Source: an uncultured Bacteroidales bacterium
GTDB lineage: Bacteria; Bacteroidota; Bacteroidia; Bacteroidales; UBA932
NCBI GenBank assembly: GCA_944326245.1
Contig: CALVDF010000011.1
Location: 1-64,000 of the forward strand
DNA length: 64,000 bases
Direction: 5' to 3'
Positions 36,373 through 43,999 of this stretch are shown one piece after another. The notes beneath the pieces were generated by a model. It saw only the letters and a list, made by a program, of their open reading frames with translations. It did not search any database and was not told the origin of the DNA. Positions within the stretch are counted from its first letter, which is position 1. Each line of letters begins with the position of its first letter. The position numbers were made by a program, and so were the translations under genes.

Positions 36373-37761
36373 ATGGCAAACAAAATACCTAGAGTCCCTG
36401 TGCGCGAGCAGGATCCCGCGGTGAGGGCACACAATTTCGAGGAAGTATGCTACGGCTACAATGAAGAGGAGGCCCTGCTGGAGGCATCCCGCTGTCTGAA
36501 CTGCAAAAAGCCCCGCTGCATGGAAGCCTGTCCTGTTTCGGTCCATATCCCTGAATTCATCGCCAAAGTGGCTGCGGGGGATTTCCGTGAAGCTGCAAGG
36601 ACAATAGCCAAAGACAGTTCGCTTCCGGCCGTGTGCGGACGTGTCTGTCCTCAGGAGACCCAGTGCGAGGGCTCGTGCGTCCTCGGGGTCAAGGGTGAGC
36701 CTGTGGCAATTGGCAAGCTTGAACGCTTCGTGGCGGACTGGAGCCGTCACAACGGAGTGCGTTTCGCCGAAAAGGCCCCTTCCAACGGTATCAAGGTGGC
36801 TGTAGTCGGCAGCGGCCCGGCCGGTCTGGCCTGTGCCTCGGATCTGGCGAAGCTCGGCTACGACGTGACAATATTCGAGGTGCTGCACAAGGCAGGAGGT
36901 GTGCTCCAGTACGGTATCCCGGAGTTCCGTCTGCCCAAGCAGGAGGTTGTGGAATATGAAGTGGAGAATGTCCGCAGTCTGGGTGTGAAAATTGAAACTG
37001 ATGTGGTGGTCGGCCGTACGGTAACCATCGACGATCTCTTTGACAGGGAGGGCTTCAAGGCTGTATTCATAGGCTCCGGGGCCGGACTGCCCAAATTCAT
37101 GGGCATACCCGGGGAGAATCTCAACGGCGTGTTTTCCGCCAACGAGTTCCTTACCCGCAACAACCTGATGCACGGCTATGATCCGTCCTATGACACACCG
37201 GTGTTCGCAGGCCGCAGATCCGTAATCGTCGGAGGAGGAAATGTGGCAATGGATGCGGCTCGTACGGCCCTCAGGTTGGGAGCCGATGTCACTCTGGTAT
37301 ACCGCCGTTCAGAGAAGGAACTTCCGGCCAGGGTGGAAGAGGTGCATCATGCCAAGGAAGAGGGCGTGAGGTTCCATCTTCTGTGCAACCCGGTTGAAAT
37401 ACTGGGGGACGAGAAGGGCTGGGTCCGTGCTATCCGCTGCATCCGTATGGAACTGGGTGAGCCTGACGAGTCAGGACGCCGCTCTCCTGTGCCCGTTCCC
37501 GGTTCTGAATTTGAAATAGAGACCGATACTGTCATAATGTCCCTGGGTACATCTCCCAATCCGATGATTGCCCGTTCCACTCCAGGTCTTGAGACCAACC
37601 GCCGCGGCTGTCTGGTGGCGGATGAGAACGGTGCGACCACCCGTCCCATGGTTTTTGCCGGAGGTGATGCCGTGACAGGTGCGGCAACTGTAATTCTTGC
37701 CATGGGCGCCGGCCGCCGGGCTGCCGCAGCGATCCATAAAGCATTGCAGTCTGAGAAATAA
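36373..37761 (+). CDS. nfnB: NfnB / GltA-like NADPH-dependent flavoprotein subunit
   Basis: 462 aa. An N-terminal ferredoxin-like domain has cysteine clusters CLNCKKPRCMEACP and CGRVCPQETQCEGSC for two 4Fe-4S centres. Two dinucleotide folds follow: VVGSGPAGLACASDLAKLG for FAD and VIVGGGNVAMDAARTALRLG for NADPH. The C-terminal VFAGGDAVTGAATVILAMGAG binds FAD. Alone this would be called a homotetrameric glutamate synthase small subunit. The partner nfnA gene supports NADH-dependent ferredoxin:NADP+ oxidoreductase instead. No large GltB subunit is nearby. The next operon's promoter overlaps its last codons. Confidence 0.86.
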   Translation: MANKIPRVPVREQDPAVRAHNFEEVCYGYNEEEALLEASRCLNCKKPRCMEACPVSVHIPEFIAKVAAGDFREAARTIAKDSSLPAVCGRVCPQETQCEGSCVLGVKGEPVAIGKLERFVADWSRHNGVRFAEKAPSNGIKVAVVGSGPAGLACASDLAKLGYDVTIFEVLHKAGGVLQYGIPEFRLPKQEVVEYEVENVRSLGVKIETDVVVGRTVTIDDLFDREGFKAVFIGSGAGLPKFMGIPGENLNGVFSANEFLTRNNLMHGYDPSYDTPVFAGRRSVIVGGGNVAMDAARTALRLGADVTLVYRRSEKELPARVEEVHHAKEEGVRFHLLCNPVEILGDEKGWVRAIRCIRMELGEPDESGRRSPVPVPGSEFEIETDTVIMSLGTSPNPMIARSTPGLETNRRGCLVADENGATTRPMVFAGGDAVTGAATVILAMGAGRRAAAAIHKALQSEK

Positions 37762-37773
37762 TTCCTACCTTTG
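37743..37773 (+). promoter_or_regulatory. promoter of etfB-etfA-acyl-CoA dehydrogenase
   Basis: ATTG (37743-37746), 19 nt, then TACCTTTG (37766-37773). The -33 box lies inside the end of nfnB. Start expected near 37778, leaving an ~18-nt leader before etfB at 37797. Confidence 0.6.
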
Positions 37774-37796
37774 CCCGGATTAATGTATTAAACCTA

Positions 37797-38672
37797 ATGA
37801 GCAACAAATTGAAAATCGTGGTCCTGGCCAAGCAGGTGCCGGACACAAGAAATGTAGGAAAAGATGCGATGAAGGAGGACGGAACCGTCAACCGCGCCGC
37901 ATTACCTGCCATTTTCAATCCCGAAGACATGAATGCCCTCGAGCAGGCGCTCAGGATCAAGGACCGTCTGAAGGACGTGGAAATCCATCTGTTGACTATG
38001 GGACCCGGCAGGGCCGCCGATATTATCCGGGAAGGCCTCTTCAGAGGTGCTGACGGCGGAGTACTTTTGACAGACAGGAAGTTCGCCGGAGCGGATACCC
38101 TTGCCACATCTTACGCCCTGGCGCAGGCAGTCCGCAAAATGGCTCCCGACATGATTATCGCGGGACGTCAGGCTATCGACGGTGATACCGCCCAGGTAGG
38201 ACCTCAGGTAGCCGAGAAGCTGGGTTGGCCTCAGATTACTTATGCAGAAGAAGTATTGTACATCGATGATAACAGAGTGACCGTACGCCGCAGACTGGAA
38301 CGCGGCATCGAAGTGGTGTCATCCCCGCTGCCTGTACTGATTACGGTTACCGGCACGGCCGCACCTTGCAGGCCCCGCAACGCAAAGCAGCTCCTTCGCT
38401 ACAAGGGAGCCAGAACTGTTTCCGAGGATCAGGCTGCAGGCTCCGAATATGCCGCTTCCGGCAAGTGTACAGAGCATTTCCAGATACCCGAATGGGGATT
38501 TGCCGAGATAGGGGGAGACGAGAAGAGCTACGGCCTGTCGGGCTCTCCTACCAAGGTCAAGAAAGTCGAGAACATCATCCTTCAGGCCAAGGAGTCCAAG
38601 ACCCTTACGGATTCGGATGCCGATATCGAAGGACTCGTCAAGGAACTGATATCCAGTCATACAATCGGTTAA
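37797..38672 (+). CDS. etfB: electron transfer flavoprotein beta subunit
   Basis: 291 aa. Typical EtfB fold starting KIVVLAKQVPDTRN, with NPEDMNALEQALRIKD and the nucleotide site AGRQAIDGDTAQVGPQVAEKLGWP. In Etfs that bifurcate electrons this site holds a second FAD rather than AMP, and the AIDGDTAQVGP form is the one seen in those paralogues. It is longer than mitochondrial EtfB because of a C-terminal extension (~205-291) typical of anaerobe proteins. It forms a heterodimer with EtfA, encoded 21 nt downstream, and serves the acyl-CoA dehydrogenase in the same operon. Confidence 0.92.
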   Translation: MSNKLKIVVLAKQVPDTRNVGKDAMKEDGTVNRAALPAIFNPEDMNALEQALRIKDRLKDVEIHLLTMGPGRAADIIREGLFRGADGGVLLTDRKFAGADTLATSYALAQAVRKMAPDMIIAGRQAIDGDTAQVGPQVAEKLGWPQITYAEEVLYIDDNRVTVRRRLERGIEVVSSPLPVLITVTGTAAPCRPRNAKQLLRYKGARTVSEDQAAGSEYAASGKCTEHFQIPEWGFAEIGGDEKSYGLSGSPTKVKKVENIILQAKESKTLTDSDADIEGLVKELISSHTIG

Positions 38673-38692
38673 TCTGTTAAAATCAAGAACAC

Positions 38693-39706
38693 ATGAACAA
38701 CATTATAGTATATTGTGAGACTGACGGCGGACGTCTCTGCGACGTAAGCCTCGAACTTATGACCAAAGCCCGCGATCTGGCTGCGGTCCTCTCCTGCGAT
38801 GTGGAGGCTCTTCTGATAGGACATGATGTCCGTGGTCTGGCCGATGAGCTGTATGCCTACGGAGCATCGGCAGTCCATCTTGCAGACGATCCAAGGCTCG
38901 AGTATTTCCGTACTCTTCCCTATGCATCCATCACCATAGATCTTTTCCGCAAGGAGAAGCCTCAGATAGCCCTTTTCGGTGCGACATCGATAGGCAGGGA
39001 TCTTGCTCCCAGGGTCTCAAGCGCCCTTCACAGCGGCCTTACAGCTGACTGTACATCCCTGGAAATAGGAGACCACAAAGACAAGGAAAAAGAGTATCAC
39101 AATCTTCTCTACCAGATCCGTCCTGCTTTCGGAGGCAACATCATTGCGACTATCGTCAACCCTGAGCACAGGCCCCAGATGGCTACCGTTCGCGAAGGAG
39201 TGATGAAGAAGGCTCCCCTGGCCGCTCCGGTAGCCGGAAAGATATCGGAGATAGATGTCAACTCCATACTCAAGGACAGCGACCTGACAGTCGAGATAGT
39301 GGCCCGCGAGATGGAAGAGAAGAAGATAGATATCAAAGGCGCTCAGATAATTGTGGCCGGAGGCTTCGGTGTCGGCAGCAAGGAGAACTTCGATCTGATA
39401 TTCGAACTGGCCAAGACCCTTGGCGCCGAGGTGGGAGCATCCCGTGCCGCCGTAGACGCAGGATTTGCCGACCATGCCCGCCAGATAGGGCAGACCGGCG
39501 TGACAGTGCGTCCCAAGCTTTTTATATCTTGCGGTATCTCCGGCCAGATCCAGCATACTGCCGGTATGGACCAGTCCTCCATGATCATATCGATCAACAA
39601 CGATCCTGAGGCTCCTATCCACAAGATAGCTGACTATGCAATAGTCGGAGATCTCAATGTGGTGATACCCAAGCTTATCAAGTTCTACAAACAAAACAGC
39701 AAGTAA
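38693..39706 (+). CDS. etfA: electron transfer flavoprotein alpha subunit
   Basis: 337 aa. The N-terminal domain begins NNIIVYCETDGGRLCDVSLEL. The C-terminal FAD domain has IIVAGGFGVGSKENFDLI, GASRAAVDAGFADHARQIGQTG, KLFISCGISGQIQHTAGM and the conserved INNDPEAPIHKIADYAIVGD. It transfers electrons from acyl-CoA dehydrogenase to the carrier pool, or confurcates between NADH and ferredoxin. In the operon etfB-etfA-acd, 13 nt before the dehydrogenase. Confidence 0.94.
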   Translation: MNNIIVYCETDGGRLCDVSLELMTKARDLAAVLSCDVEALLIGHDVRGLADELYAYGASAVHLADDPRLEYFRTLPYASITIDLFRKEKPQIALFGATSIGRDLAPRVSSALHSGLTADCTSLEIGDHKDKEKEYHNLLYQIRPAFGGNIIATIVNPEHRPQMATVREGVMKKAPLAAPVAGKISEIDVNSILKDSDLTVEIVAREMEEKKIDIKGAQIIVAGGFGVGSKENFDLIFELAKTLGAEVGASRAAVDAGFADHARQIGQTGVTVRPKLFISCGISGQIQHTAGMDQSSMIISINNDPEAPIHKIADYAIVGDLNVVIPKLIKFYKQNSK

Positions 39707-39718
39707 AGAAAGTAAGTC

Positions 39719-41419
39719 ATGGCAAATTTTTATACAGACAACAGTGATTTGAAGTTTCAGCTCTCGCATCCGCTGATGCAGAAGATAGTGGAGCTGAAAG
39801 AACAGAATTTCAAGGACAGCGGGGTCTATGACTATGCTCCCTGCAACGTGGAGGACGCCATCGACTCATACGACAAGGTGATGGAGGTAATGGGCGAGAT
39901 ATGCGCCGATACCATTGCCGCAAATGCAGAGCAGGTGGACCATGACGGTCCTGTATGCGAAAACGGCCACGTGACTTATGCCGCCGGCACTGCCGAGAAC
40001 CAGAGAGTCCTTACGCAGGCCGGAATGTACGGAATGTCCCTGCCCCGCCAGTACGGCGGACTCAATTTCTCCCTCGTGCCTTATGTCATGGCTGAGGAAC
40101 TGGTTTCCAGGGCGGATGCAGGTTTTGCAAACATATGGGGCCTTCAGGACTGTGCCGAGACTATCCACGAGTTCGCTTCCGATGATATCAAGGCAGAATT
40201 CCTGCCCCGTATCCCTCAGGGTGAGACATGCTCCATGGACCTTACGGAGCCTGATGCAGGTTCCGACCTGCAGGCAGCCATGCTCAAGGCCGAGTGGAAC
40301 GAAGAGAAGGGCATGTGGATGCTCAACGGTGTGAAGCGGTTCATTACCAACGGCGATGCCCATATCAAGCTTGTCCTTGCCCGTTCGGAGGAAGGAACCC
40401 GTGACGGCCGTGGCCTGTCCTACTTTGTACACGACCAGAAGTGGGGTGGCGTAACAGTCCGCAGGATTGAGAACAAGCTGGGTATCAAGGGATCCCCTAC
40501 ATGCGAGCTGGTATTCAAGAACGCACCGGCGAAGCTCATCGGTGAGCGTCGCATGGGCCTTATCAAATACGTGATGTCGCTCATGAACGGAGCACGTCTC
40601 GGAGTAGGAGCCCAGTCTGTAGGTATCTCCGAGGCAGCTTACCGCGAGGCCTGCAAGTATGCCGCTGAACGCCGTCAGTTCGGAAAGGCCATCATCGAGT
40701 TCCCTGCAGTATCTGAAATGCTGGCAGTCATGAAGGCCAAGCTCCAGGCTTCAAGGGCTATCCTGTATGAAACAACCCGTTTCGTGGATATCTACAAGGC
40801 CTACGGTTTCGTTGCCGAAACCCGCAAACTCACGCCTGAGGAGCGTCAGGAGATGAAGAAGTACCAGCGTTATGCCGACATGTTCACTCCTGTACTCAAG
40901 ATGATGTCCAGCGAATACTGCAACCAGAATGCCTATGATGCGATCCAGATCCATGGAGGTTCCGGATACATGAAGGAGTACCCTGTAGAGCGTATATACC
41001 GCGATGCCAGGATCACTACCATCTACGAGGGGACATCGCAGCTTCAGACTGTTGCCGCCATCCGTTACGTGACGACAGGTGCTTACCTTGCCAGGATACG
41101 CGAGTATGAGGCAGAGGAGGTGGCTCCTGAATTTGCTACCCTTAAAAAGACACTGATGGAGATGGCTCAGCAGTATGAGCAGGCATGTGCTCTCGTGCAC
41201 GGTCATGACAATACCTACATCGACTTCCACGCCCGTCGTCTGGTGGAAATGGCAGGCCATATCATCATGGGATGGCTTCTCGTTCTCGATTCCCAGAGGT
41301 GTGCCGATTTCGCTAAGTCAGCCAGAGTGTTTGTCGGTAAAGCCAAATCCTGGAATCAGGAACGTTACGACTACATTGCCGGGTTCTCTGATGATGACCT
41401 TGCCGATTTCATAAGCTGA
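39719..41419 (+). CDS. acyl-CoA dehydrogenase with C-terminal extension
   Basis: 566 aa, against ~380 for the short family. The three classical domains are visible: helical N-terminus, beta barrel with CSMDLTEPDAGSDLQAAM and GVKRFITNGDAHIKLVLARSEEG, and helical C-terminus with AAERRQFGKAIIEFPAV. The YEGTS motif (ARITTIYEGTSQLQT) supplies the catalytic glutamate. Another ~120 residues follow, as in the DmdC/ACAD10-like long form. Substrate chain length cannot be read. The linked EtfBA argues for an Etf-coupled, possibly butyryl- or branched-acyl-CoA, reaction. The next gene starts 3 nt after its stop. Confidence 0.92.
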   Translation: MANFYTDNSDLKFQLSHPLMQKIVELKEQNFKDSGVYDYAPCNVEDAIDSYDKVMEVMGEICADTIAANAEQVDHDGPVCENGHVTYAAGTAENQRVLTQAGMYGMSLPRQYGGLNFSLVPYVMAEELVSRADAGFANIWGLQDCAETIHEFASDDIKAEFLPRIPQGETCSMDLTEPDAGSDLQAAMLKAEWNEEKGMWMLNGVKRFITNGDAHIKLVLARSEEGTRDGRGLSYFVHDQKWGGVTVRRIENKLGIKGSPTCELVFKNAPAKLIGERRMGLIKYVMSLMNGARLGVGAQSVGISEAAYREACKYAAERRQFGKAIIEFPAVSEMLAVMKAKLQASRAILYETTRFVDIYKAYGFVAETRKLTPEERQEMKKYQRYADMFTPVLKMMSSEYCNQNAYDAIQIHGGSGYMKEYPVERIYRDARITTIYEGTSQLQTVAAIRYVTTGAYLARIREYEAEEVAPEFATLKKTLMEMAQQYEQACALVHGHDNTYIDFHARRLVEMAGHIIMGWLLVLDSQRCADFAKSARVFVGKAKSWNQERYDYIAGFSDDDLADFIS

Positions 41420-41422
41420 CGT

Positions 41423-43522
41423 ATGAGAAAATATATTTCCGTTATAGCACTTTCCCTCATTTGCGGAGCATCTGCCTCCGCGGATGAGGGAATGTGGCTT
41501 CCGGCCCTTATCTCGGAGAGAATAGGGGACATGCAGGCCAAGGGATTTACCCTTACGGCCGAGGATATCTACAGTATCAGCCAGGCATCCCTCAAGGACG
41601 CAGTGGTCCTTTTCGGCGGCGGATGTACGGGAGAGCTTGTCTCGCCTGAAGGGCTGCTGCTGACCAACCATCACTGCGGGTACAGCCAGATCCAGAAGCA
41701 CAGTTCTGTCGACCACGATTATCTGCGCGACGGTTTCTGGGCAATGACCCGGGCAGAGGAATTGCCCAATCCAGGACTTGGCGTCAGCTTCCTCGAGTAT
41801 ATGGAAGATGTTACCGATAAGGTTCTGAAGGGGTATGAGGACTCTATGACAGAAGAGGAACGTCAGGCTCTGGTCAAGAAAAATTCACAGAAGCTCATAG
41901 ATGAGGCGGTCTCCGGCGGCAAAGGTCTGGAAGCATCTGTAGAGCCGCTGTTTTACGGCAACAAATACTATATGTTCGTGTACCGCACCTATACCGATGT
42001 CCGTCTCGTCGGGGCCCCGCCGTCATCCATAGGCAAGTTCGGAGGAGATACCGACAACTGGATGTGGCCCCGCCACACAGGGGATTTCTCCATTTTCCGC
42101 ATATATGCCGACAAGGACAACAATCCGGCCCCTTATTCGGAGGACAATGTGCCATACCGGCCCAAAAAGTATTTCCATATAGCGGCCGGAGGTGTCGGGG
42201 AAGGTGAGTTTACCTTCGTCTACGGATTCCCTGGAAGTACCCGTGAATACATCATGTCCGAGGGTGTGCGTTACATTTCTGACATATCCAATCCGTTCAA
42301 GATTGCGTTGAGGACTATGCGTCTGGACATACAGAAAAAGTACATGGATGAGGACCAGGCCGTGCGTATCCAGTATTCTTCGAAGAATGCAGGTGTGGCC
42401 AATGCCTGGAAGAAGTGGCAGGGTGAGATGAAAGGCATTGTGCGCCTGGGTACGGTAGCCAAAAAGCAGGAGTTCGAGTCCAGGTTCATGGACTGGGCGG
42501 ACGGTACGGAGTATGAGGGAATAGTCCCTGCTTTGGATTCACTGTACAAGGAACTGGAACCATACATGTATGCATTGGACTATTACAACGAGTCGGCCCG
42601 TACGATCGAGCTTGTGCAGTTTGCCCAGCGGGCTTCAGCATTGGCCTCGGCAGGCAAGGATTCGGCTCTGGGGGCAGTGACCGATGCATTCTTCAAGGAT
42701 TATTATCTTCCCATAGACAAGGAAATATTCGTTGCCGTGATGAATTCCTACAGGGAAAACGTTCCTGCGGATTTCCGCCCTCCTTATTTTGACAGCACCC
42801 TAGCCGTGTACGGCGGGTCCGTTGGGAAATGGGCGGACGCGCTTTTCTCCACTTCAGTCTTCTGTGACCGTAAGGCAGTTGAAGCTCTGGGTGCAGACGA
42901 TACCCTGGCGCTTGAAAACGATCCTGCCGTAGAGTTCGGACGGGAGTTCAGCAGCTGGATAGGGGAGAACATACGTCCGGCGGTCAATCGCCTGAATATG
43001 GAGATCAACCTGCTCAACCGTGACTATATGCGCGGTCAGATGGAGTTCCAGCCGGACAAGGTGTTCTATCCCGATGCAAATCTGACCCTGAGGGTCGCCT
43101 ACGGCCATATCAAGGGGTATTCTCCTTCAGACGGAGTGTACTATATGCCGTTCTCTACCATAGAGGGGATAATGGAGAAGGACAATCCTGAAATATTCGA
43201 CTACAACATACCGCAGAAGTTCCGCGACGTAGTCGCTACAGGCGATTATGGCCGCTGGGGCGAGGACGGATCAGTACCTGTATGCTTCATAGCGACAAAC
43301 CATACTTCAGGCGGCAATTCAGGCAGTCCGGTGATTGATTCCCGCGGACGTCTGATCGGAATCAACTTCGACCGTGTCTGGGAGGGAACGATGAGCGACA
43401 TAGAGTTCGATCCGGACTTCTGCCGCAACATATCGCTGGATATCCGCTATGTCCTCTTCATCATCGACAAGATAGGCAATGCAGATCATCTTATCGAAGA
43501 GATGACCATAGAGCAGGAATGA
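41423..43522 (+). CDS. S46 family dipeptidyl peptidase, DPP11-like (Asp/Glu-specific)
   Basis: 699 aa with a signal peptide (ISVIALSLICGASASA). The S46 triad is visible: His83/84 in LLTNHHCGY, the Asp in GGDTDNWMWPRHTGDFS, and Ser633 in GGNSGSPV. Downstream INFDRVWEG has Arg at the position that sets S1 specificity. From memory of the P. gingivalis enzymes, DPP11 has Arg there and DPP7 has Gly, so Asp/Glu at P1 is predicted. It is a periplasmic exopeptidase that feeds dipeptides to asaccharolytic metabolism. The 3-nt gap suggests it is carried by the etf-acd transcript. Confidence 0.92.
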   Translation: MRKYISVIALSLICGASASADEGMWLPALISERIGDMQAKGFTLTAEDIYSISQASLKDAVVLFGGGCTGELVSPEGLLLTNHHCGYSQIQKHSSVDHDYLRDGFWAMTRAEELPNPGLGVSFLEYMEDVTDKVLKGYEDSMTEEERQALVKKNSQKLIDEAVSGGKGLEASVEPLFYGNKYYMFVYRTYTDVRLVGAPPSSIGKFGGDTDNWMWPRHTGDFSIFRIYADKDNNPAPYSEDNVPYRPKKYFHIAAGGVGEGEFTFVYGFPGSTREYIMSEGVRYISDISNPFKIALRTMRLDIQKKYMDEDQAVRIQYSSKNAGVANAWKKWQGEMKGIVRLGTVAKKQEFESRFMDWADGTEYEGIVPALDSLYKELEPYMYALDYYNESARTIELVQFAQRASALASAGKDSALGAVTDAFFKDYYLPIDKEIFVAVMNSYRENVPADFRPPYFDSTLAVYGGSVGKWADALFSTSVFCDRKAVEALGADDTLALENDPAVEFGREFSSWIGENIRPAVNRLNMEINLLNRDYMRGQMEFQPDKVFYPDANLTLRVAYGHIKGYSPSDGVYYMPFSTIEGIMEKDNPEIFDYNIPQKFRDVVATGDYGRWGEDGSVPVCFIATNHTSGGNSGSPVIDSRGRLIGINFDRVWEGTMSDIEFDPDFCRNISLDIRYVLFIIDKIGNADHLIEEMTIEQE

Positions 43523-43572
43523 CCGGGAGTCGGCCGGCTGTTCAGTTTTTCCGCGAAAAATTTTTAAAAAAA

Positions 43573-43602
43573 TTTGACGGTACGGAAAAATTACTATCTT
43601 TG
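43573..43602 (+). promoter_or_regulatory. promoter of the tRNA-Pro genes
   Basis: TTTG (43573-43576), 18 nt, then TATCTTTG (43595-43602), 10 nt before the first tRNA base. The spacer is a little short, as in some strong tRNA promoters. Confidence 0.7.
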
Positions 43603-43612
43603 CGGTCCGATT

Positions 43613-43686
43613 CGGGATGTGGCGCAGTTGGTTAGCGCACCACGTTAGGGACGTGGGGGTCGGACGTTCGAGTCGTCTCATCCCGA
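43613..43686 (+). tRNA. tRNA-Pro (anticodon AGG)
   Basis: 74 nt. Perfect 7-bp acceptor stem CGGGATG/CATCCCG with the C1-G72 pair typical of bacterial tRNA-Pro and discriminator A. D stem GCGC/GCGC, anticodon stem CCACG/CGTGG, loop TTAGGGA, giving AGG. T stem GGACG/CGTCT with TTCGAGT loop. No encoded CCA. The anticodon is unusual: bacteria normally use GGG for CCU/CCC. Confidence 0.93.
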
Positions 43687-43688
43687 CG

Positions 43689-43720
43689 AGAGGTTCTCCC
43701 GATAAGGAGAGCCTCTTTTT
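43689..43720 (+). terminator. intrinsic terminator between the two tRNA-Pro genes
   Basis: The 11-bp stem AGAGGTTCTCC/GGAGAGCCTCT (43689-43699 with 43706-43716, one G-U pair) around CGATAA is followed by TTTTT. It begins 3 nt after the first tRNA. The second tRNA needs read-through or its own promoter; none is obvious in the 19 nt left. Confidence 0.85.
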
Positions 43721-43739
43721 ATAAAGAATTTATCAGTTA

Positions 43740-43813
43740 CGGGAAGTGGCGCAGTTGGCTAGCGCGCTGCGTTCGGGACGCAGAGGTCGGGTGTTCGAGT
43801 CACCTCTTCCCGA
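43740..43813 (+). tRNA. tRNA-Pro (anticodon CGG)
   Basis: 74 nt. Acceptor CGGGAAG/CTTCCCG with C1-G72 and discriminator A, D stem GCGC/GCGC, anticodon stem CTGCG/CGCAG, loop TTCGGGA, giving CGG for CCG codons. T stem GGGTG/CACCT with TTCGAGT loop. The two tRNA-Pro genes share most non-stem positions, so they are duplicates that diverged. Its last 15 nt form one arm of a 61-bp palindrome. Confidence 0.95.
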
Positions 43814-43859
43814 CAAAAAAGGCTCCTTATGGGAGCCTTTTTTGTCGGGAAGAGGTGAC
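43799..43859. terminator. 28-bp-arm palindrome: bidirectional terminator fused to the tRNA-Pro 3' end
   Basis: Positions 43799-43826 and 43832-43859 are perfect 28-bp inverted repeats around a 5-nt loop. The inner part, AAAAAAGGCTCC/GGAGCCTTTTTT, is an intrinsic terminator in both directions. The outer part of the left arm is the tRNA-Pro 3' end (GTCACCTCTTCCCGAC), and the right arm is its exact complement. It can stop the tRNA transcript and also the minus-strand transcript of the ApbE-like gene coming from 44000. Confidence 0.85.
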
Positions 43860-43990
43860 GTTCCGCTTTTCCGATCCCCATCCAAACCTTCCCCAGGGAA
43901 GGCTTGGTCGCTCCGCTCCGAAGTACGTTCGATGCTGTTGGTACCTTCGGGTGCCCTTTTTTGCGGGAAGAGGTGACGCTCCGCTTTTCC
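43836..43990. repeat. direct repeat of a tRNA-tail/terminator unit with a UUCG hairpin
   Basis: A 36-37-bp unit occurs at 43836-43872 and 43955-43990 (start to start 119 bp). Each has a T6 run, then CGGGAAGAGGTGACG(T/C)TCCGCTTTTCC, which is the complement of the tRNA-Pro(CGG) tail plus a constant extension. Between them lie a CCTTCCCCAGGGAAGG dyad (43887-43902) and a UUCG-loop hairpin GGTACC/GGTGCC (43940-43955) followed by C and T6. No coding sense. It looks like a duplicated tRNA-3'-end cassette. Confidence 0.7.
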
Positions 43991-43999
43991 TTATGTGGT

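Noticed and set aside
35773..37173. Long open frame of 466 codons on the minus strand across nfnA and nfnB
   Set aside because: The plus strand encodes two proteins with complete FAD, NAD and iron-sulfur motifs; the minus frame shows no recognisable domain and is a codon-bias shadow.
43799..43990. Integration-site (att) duplication at tRNA-Pro
   Set aside because: att duplications are direct repeats of the tRNA 3' end; these copies are inverted and there is no integrase nearby.
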